Source: an uncultured Oscillospiraceae bacterium
Lineage (GTDB): Bacteria; Bacillota; Clostridia; Oscillospirales; Oscillospiraceae
Direction: 5' to 3'
NCBI GenBank assembly: GCA_900756575.1
Contig: CAAEKQ010000187.1
Span: forward strand, 1 to 7,267
Length of the DNA stretch: 7,267 nt
This document shows, piece by piece, positions 6,402 through 7,267 of this stretch (positions are counted from its first letter, which is position 1; every line of letters starts with the position of its first letter). The notes under the pieces are model-generated. The model searched no databases. It had not been told where the DNA came from and saw only the letters and a program-made list of their open reading frames with translations. Both the position numbers and the translations under genes were made by a program.

Positions 6402-6604
6402 CATTTATCCGGAATGTATTGGATTACGTCTTGCACCGGGCAAGAAAGGATTGTACATAGGTCATTTAGTGTTGCCATGGTAATGTTCCGATTCTGCTTT
6501 AAGGAATCCAACGTTCCACGACTGAAGGAATAGTCTTTGATCAGCGTATAGGTTGTGATTCCACGCTTTTTCATGGTTTCCCAAAGTGGGGCATAAGAAA
6601 TCAT
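6401..6604 (-). CDS. Small XRE/Cro-type HTH protein (67 aa)
   Basis: This is a single-domain Cro/C1-type helix-turn-helix protein. It opens MISYAPLWETMKKRGIT, the usual start of the short HTH proteins common in Firmicutes mobile elements and prophages. The recognition region is FSRGTLDSLKQNRNITMATL (about residues 27-46), and the protein ends with PVQDVIQYIPDK, the normal C-terminus of the family. The length is typical, so it looks intact. Start is ATG 6604, with AAAGAGGT at 6611-6618 and a 6-nt gap. It lies 27 nt downstream of the larger HTH gene on the same strand and is followed at once by a terminator, so the two form a short operon. It probably binds DNA as a dimer; its target is not known and may be the same control region at 6960-7050. 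Confidence 0.85.
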   Translation of the reverse strand: MISYAPLWETMKKRGITTYTLIKDYSFSRGTLDSLKQNRNITMATLNDLCTILSCPVQDVIQYIPDK

Positions 6605-6631
6605 AAGGCTACCTCTTTGTGCTCCGGGTCG

Positions 6632-6940
6632 TTACTTCGCCAGCCCTTTTGCCAGTGCAATCAAATGGTCCAGCTGATCGCTGGGCAGTGATTTCGCAAT
6701 CTCAAACAGCTCTTGCGCCTTAGTGGGGTTGACTGCATCCAGGTCGAAAAACTGCTGCGGTGTAACACCAAGATAATCACATATATAAAAGAAGGTCGCC
6801 ATGGATGGATAGCTATCGCCGTTCTCGATTCCGTTGATATAGTTGGCGCTCTGACCAATCGAAAGGCTCATGTCTCTTGCAGATACGCCCTTGTTCATAC
6901 GGAGTTGAACAAGACGCTTCACAAATTCTTCTCGTTCCAT
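6632..6940 (-). CDS. XRE-family transcriptional regulator (102 aa)
   Basis: An N-terminal Cro/C1 HTH covers about residues 8-64: FVKRLVQLRMNKGVSARDMS, then the recognition helix around SANYINGIENGDSYPS, then FFYICDYLGVTPQQFFD. This is a recognisable Clostridia subfamily. A short helical tail (NPTKAQELFEIAKSLPSDQLD...) likely mediates dimerisation. I chose ATG 6940 (MEREEF) over the in-frame GTG at 6952: the GTG has a purine-rich stretch directly against it, and family members start at the later Met. The ribosome site is a weak GAGGGTGG-like stretch at about 6949-6956. It is the first gene of the HTH operon and diverges from the SLOG-like gene. The paired palindromic motifs in the intergenic region suggest it represses both directions. 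Confidence 0.85.
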   Translation of the reverse strand: MEREEFVKRLVQLRMNKGVSARDMSLSIGQSANYINGIENGDSYPSMATFFYICDYLGVTPQQFFDLDAVNPTKAQELFEIAKSLPSDQLDHLIALAKGLAK

Positions 6941-6960
6941 ACGGCTACCCACCCTCTAGC

Positions 6961-6983
6961 ATAGTATACCCAATTTTACTATA
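6961..6983 (-). promoter_or_regulatory. Candidate operator and -10 region of the HTH operon
   Basis: The + strand shows ATAGTA (6961-6966) and TACTAT (6977-6982) as inverted arms, overlapping the motif CAATTTTACTAT (6971-6982). On the - strand this contains two possible -10 boxes, TATAGT (6983-6978) and TATACT (6968-6963). Neither has a good -35 at 17 nt, so the exact promoter is uncertain. A regulator bound here would cover the HTH promoter. Confidence 0.5.
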
Positions 6984-7023
6984 CAGAAAGTCTGCAATCG
7001 CCCAGTTTAATTATGAATTTTTC

Positions 7024-7052
7024 TTGACATGCACAGTTTTACTGTGTATAGT
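7024..7052 (+). promoter_or_regulatory. Near-consensus sigma70 promoter of the SLOG-like gene
   Basis: TTGACA (7024-7029), a 17-nt spacer and TATAGT (7047-7052) form an almost ideal sigma70/sigmaA promoter. The predicted start is near 7059 and the gene starts at 7085. The spacer is filled by a palindrome, so the promoter is likely strong but repressible. Confidence 0.85.
7029..7049. promoter_or_regulatory. Palindromic operator inside the SLOG-like gene promoter
   Basis: CACAGT-TTT-ACTGTG (7032-7046) is a perfect 6-bp inverted repeat. With one mismatch it extends to 9-bp arms over 7029-7049. It lies exactly between the -35 and -10 boxes, a classic repressor position, and shares the motif CARTTTTACTRT with the site at 6971-6982. 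The natural candidate for the binding protein is the adjacent XRE regulator. Confidence 0.7.
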
Positions 7053-7084
7053 TCAATATATATGCAGAAAGAATGGGTGATCCT

Positions 7085-7267
7085 ATGGACGTTAAAACCT
7101 GCGGTTTCCTATCTCACGTTCCAACCCGTTTCAAATTCGGCTGGGATGAAGAAGATCCCCTGTGCCTGGGCCTGAAGCAGGTGCTCTTACAGCAAATCCA
7201 ACTCTTGCGCCGGGCGGGTTGTACGAGCTTCTATGTCGTCCCCGATTCCGGAGCCGGTCTCTGGATC
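7085..7267 (+). CDS. SLOG/DUF1273-like protein, N-terminal 61 residues (3' partial)
   Basis: The frame opens at ATG 7085 and runs off the window. GGTGATC at 7076-7082 matches the 3' part of the anti-Shine-Dalgarno complement and supports this start. The N-terminus follows the DUF1273 (YpsA-like) branch of the SLOG superfamily: a first strand TCGFLSHVP (5-13), then FGWDEEDPLCLGLKQVL (18-34), a helix, and a second strand SFYVVPDSGAGLW (48-60). Typical members have a 'C-x-FTGHRP' first motif and 'F-SGMALG-x-D-x-W' second motif, which help form a nucleotide-binding Rossmann-like fold. Here these read FLSHVP and VVPDSGAGLW, so the glycine and Arg positions are altered. Known SLOG proteins bind or process nucleotide-derived ligands; this one may have lost or changed that. 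It is preceded by a strong, operator-bearing promoter and divergent XRE genes. Confidence 0.7.
   Translation, partial: MDVKTCGFLSHVPTRFKFGWDEEDPLCLGLKQVLLQQIQLLRRAGCTSFYVVPDSGAGLWI

Noticed and set aside
6941..6952. GTG 6952 as start of the XRE regulator
   Set aside because: The purine-rich stretch directly abuts the GTG, leaving no spacing. ATG 6940 fits both the spacing and the family's usual N-terminus.
6877..7080. + strand frame across the divergent control region
   Set aside because: It runs through promoter and operator sequence and antisense to the XRE gene, with no ribosome site.
1..7267. CRISPR array, tRNA, rRNA or insertion-sequence ends
   Set aside because: I looked for regularly spaced repeats, tRNA-like cloverleaf arms and transposase frames with terminal inverted repeats and saw none; only the relaxase remnant points to mobile DNA.

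Overview
The window looks like chromosome of a moderately GC-rich gut-type Clostridia (Oscillospiraceae-like Firmicute) with an accessory, probably mobile-element-derived, segment at its right end. This is inferred from gene families (anaerobic OYE/FAD oxidoreductase, TPM proteins with Gly/Ser tails, DUF5067, a relaxase tail, a DUF1273/SLOG-like protein) and from strong AAGGAGG-type ribosome binding sites; no rRNA or taxonomic marker is present.

Left part (1-2600, + strand): the C-terminal end of a surface beta-helix-type protein, then a sigma70-like promoter and a 697-aa flavin/Fe-S/FAD oxidoreductase of the 2,4-dienoyl-CoA reductase/enoate reductase/Bai type. Its substrate is unknown and several normally conserved active-site and cofactor motifs are altered. 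A strong two-sided terminator (2552-2597) closes this unit and also faces the convergent operon to its right.

Middle part (2762-6097, - strand): a three-gene operon read right to left: a secreted-type DUF5067 protein that has lost its N-terminus, a membrane-anchored protein with two zinc ribbons, and a membrane-anchored double-TPM protein. At both gene junctions the stop codon overlaps the next gene's ribosome binding site. The operon is cut at about 6098, where sequence abruptly becomes the 3' tail of a relaxase gene on the + strand. The operon's original promoter and the DUF5067 signal peptide are therefore missing from this locus.

Right part (6098-7267): the relaxase remnant, two back-to-back terminators, a - strand operon of two small XRE-type HTH regulators, an AT-rich divergent control region, and the start of a + strand gene for a SLOG/DUF1273-like protein that runs off the window. 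The control region holds a near-consensus promoter (TTGACA-N17-TATAGT) with a palindrome between its -35 and -10, and a second copy of the same 12-bp motif exactly 63 bp away near the HTH genes' start. The simplest reading is that the XRE protein(s) autoregulate and repress the SLOG-like gene. This regulator/SLOG unit is the best candidate here for an under-described accessory system.
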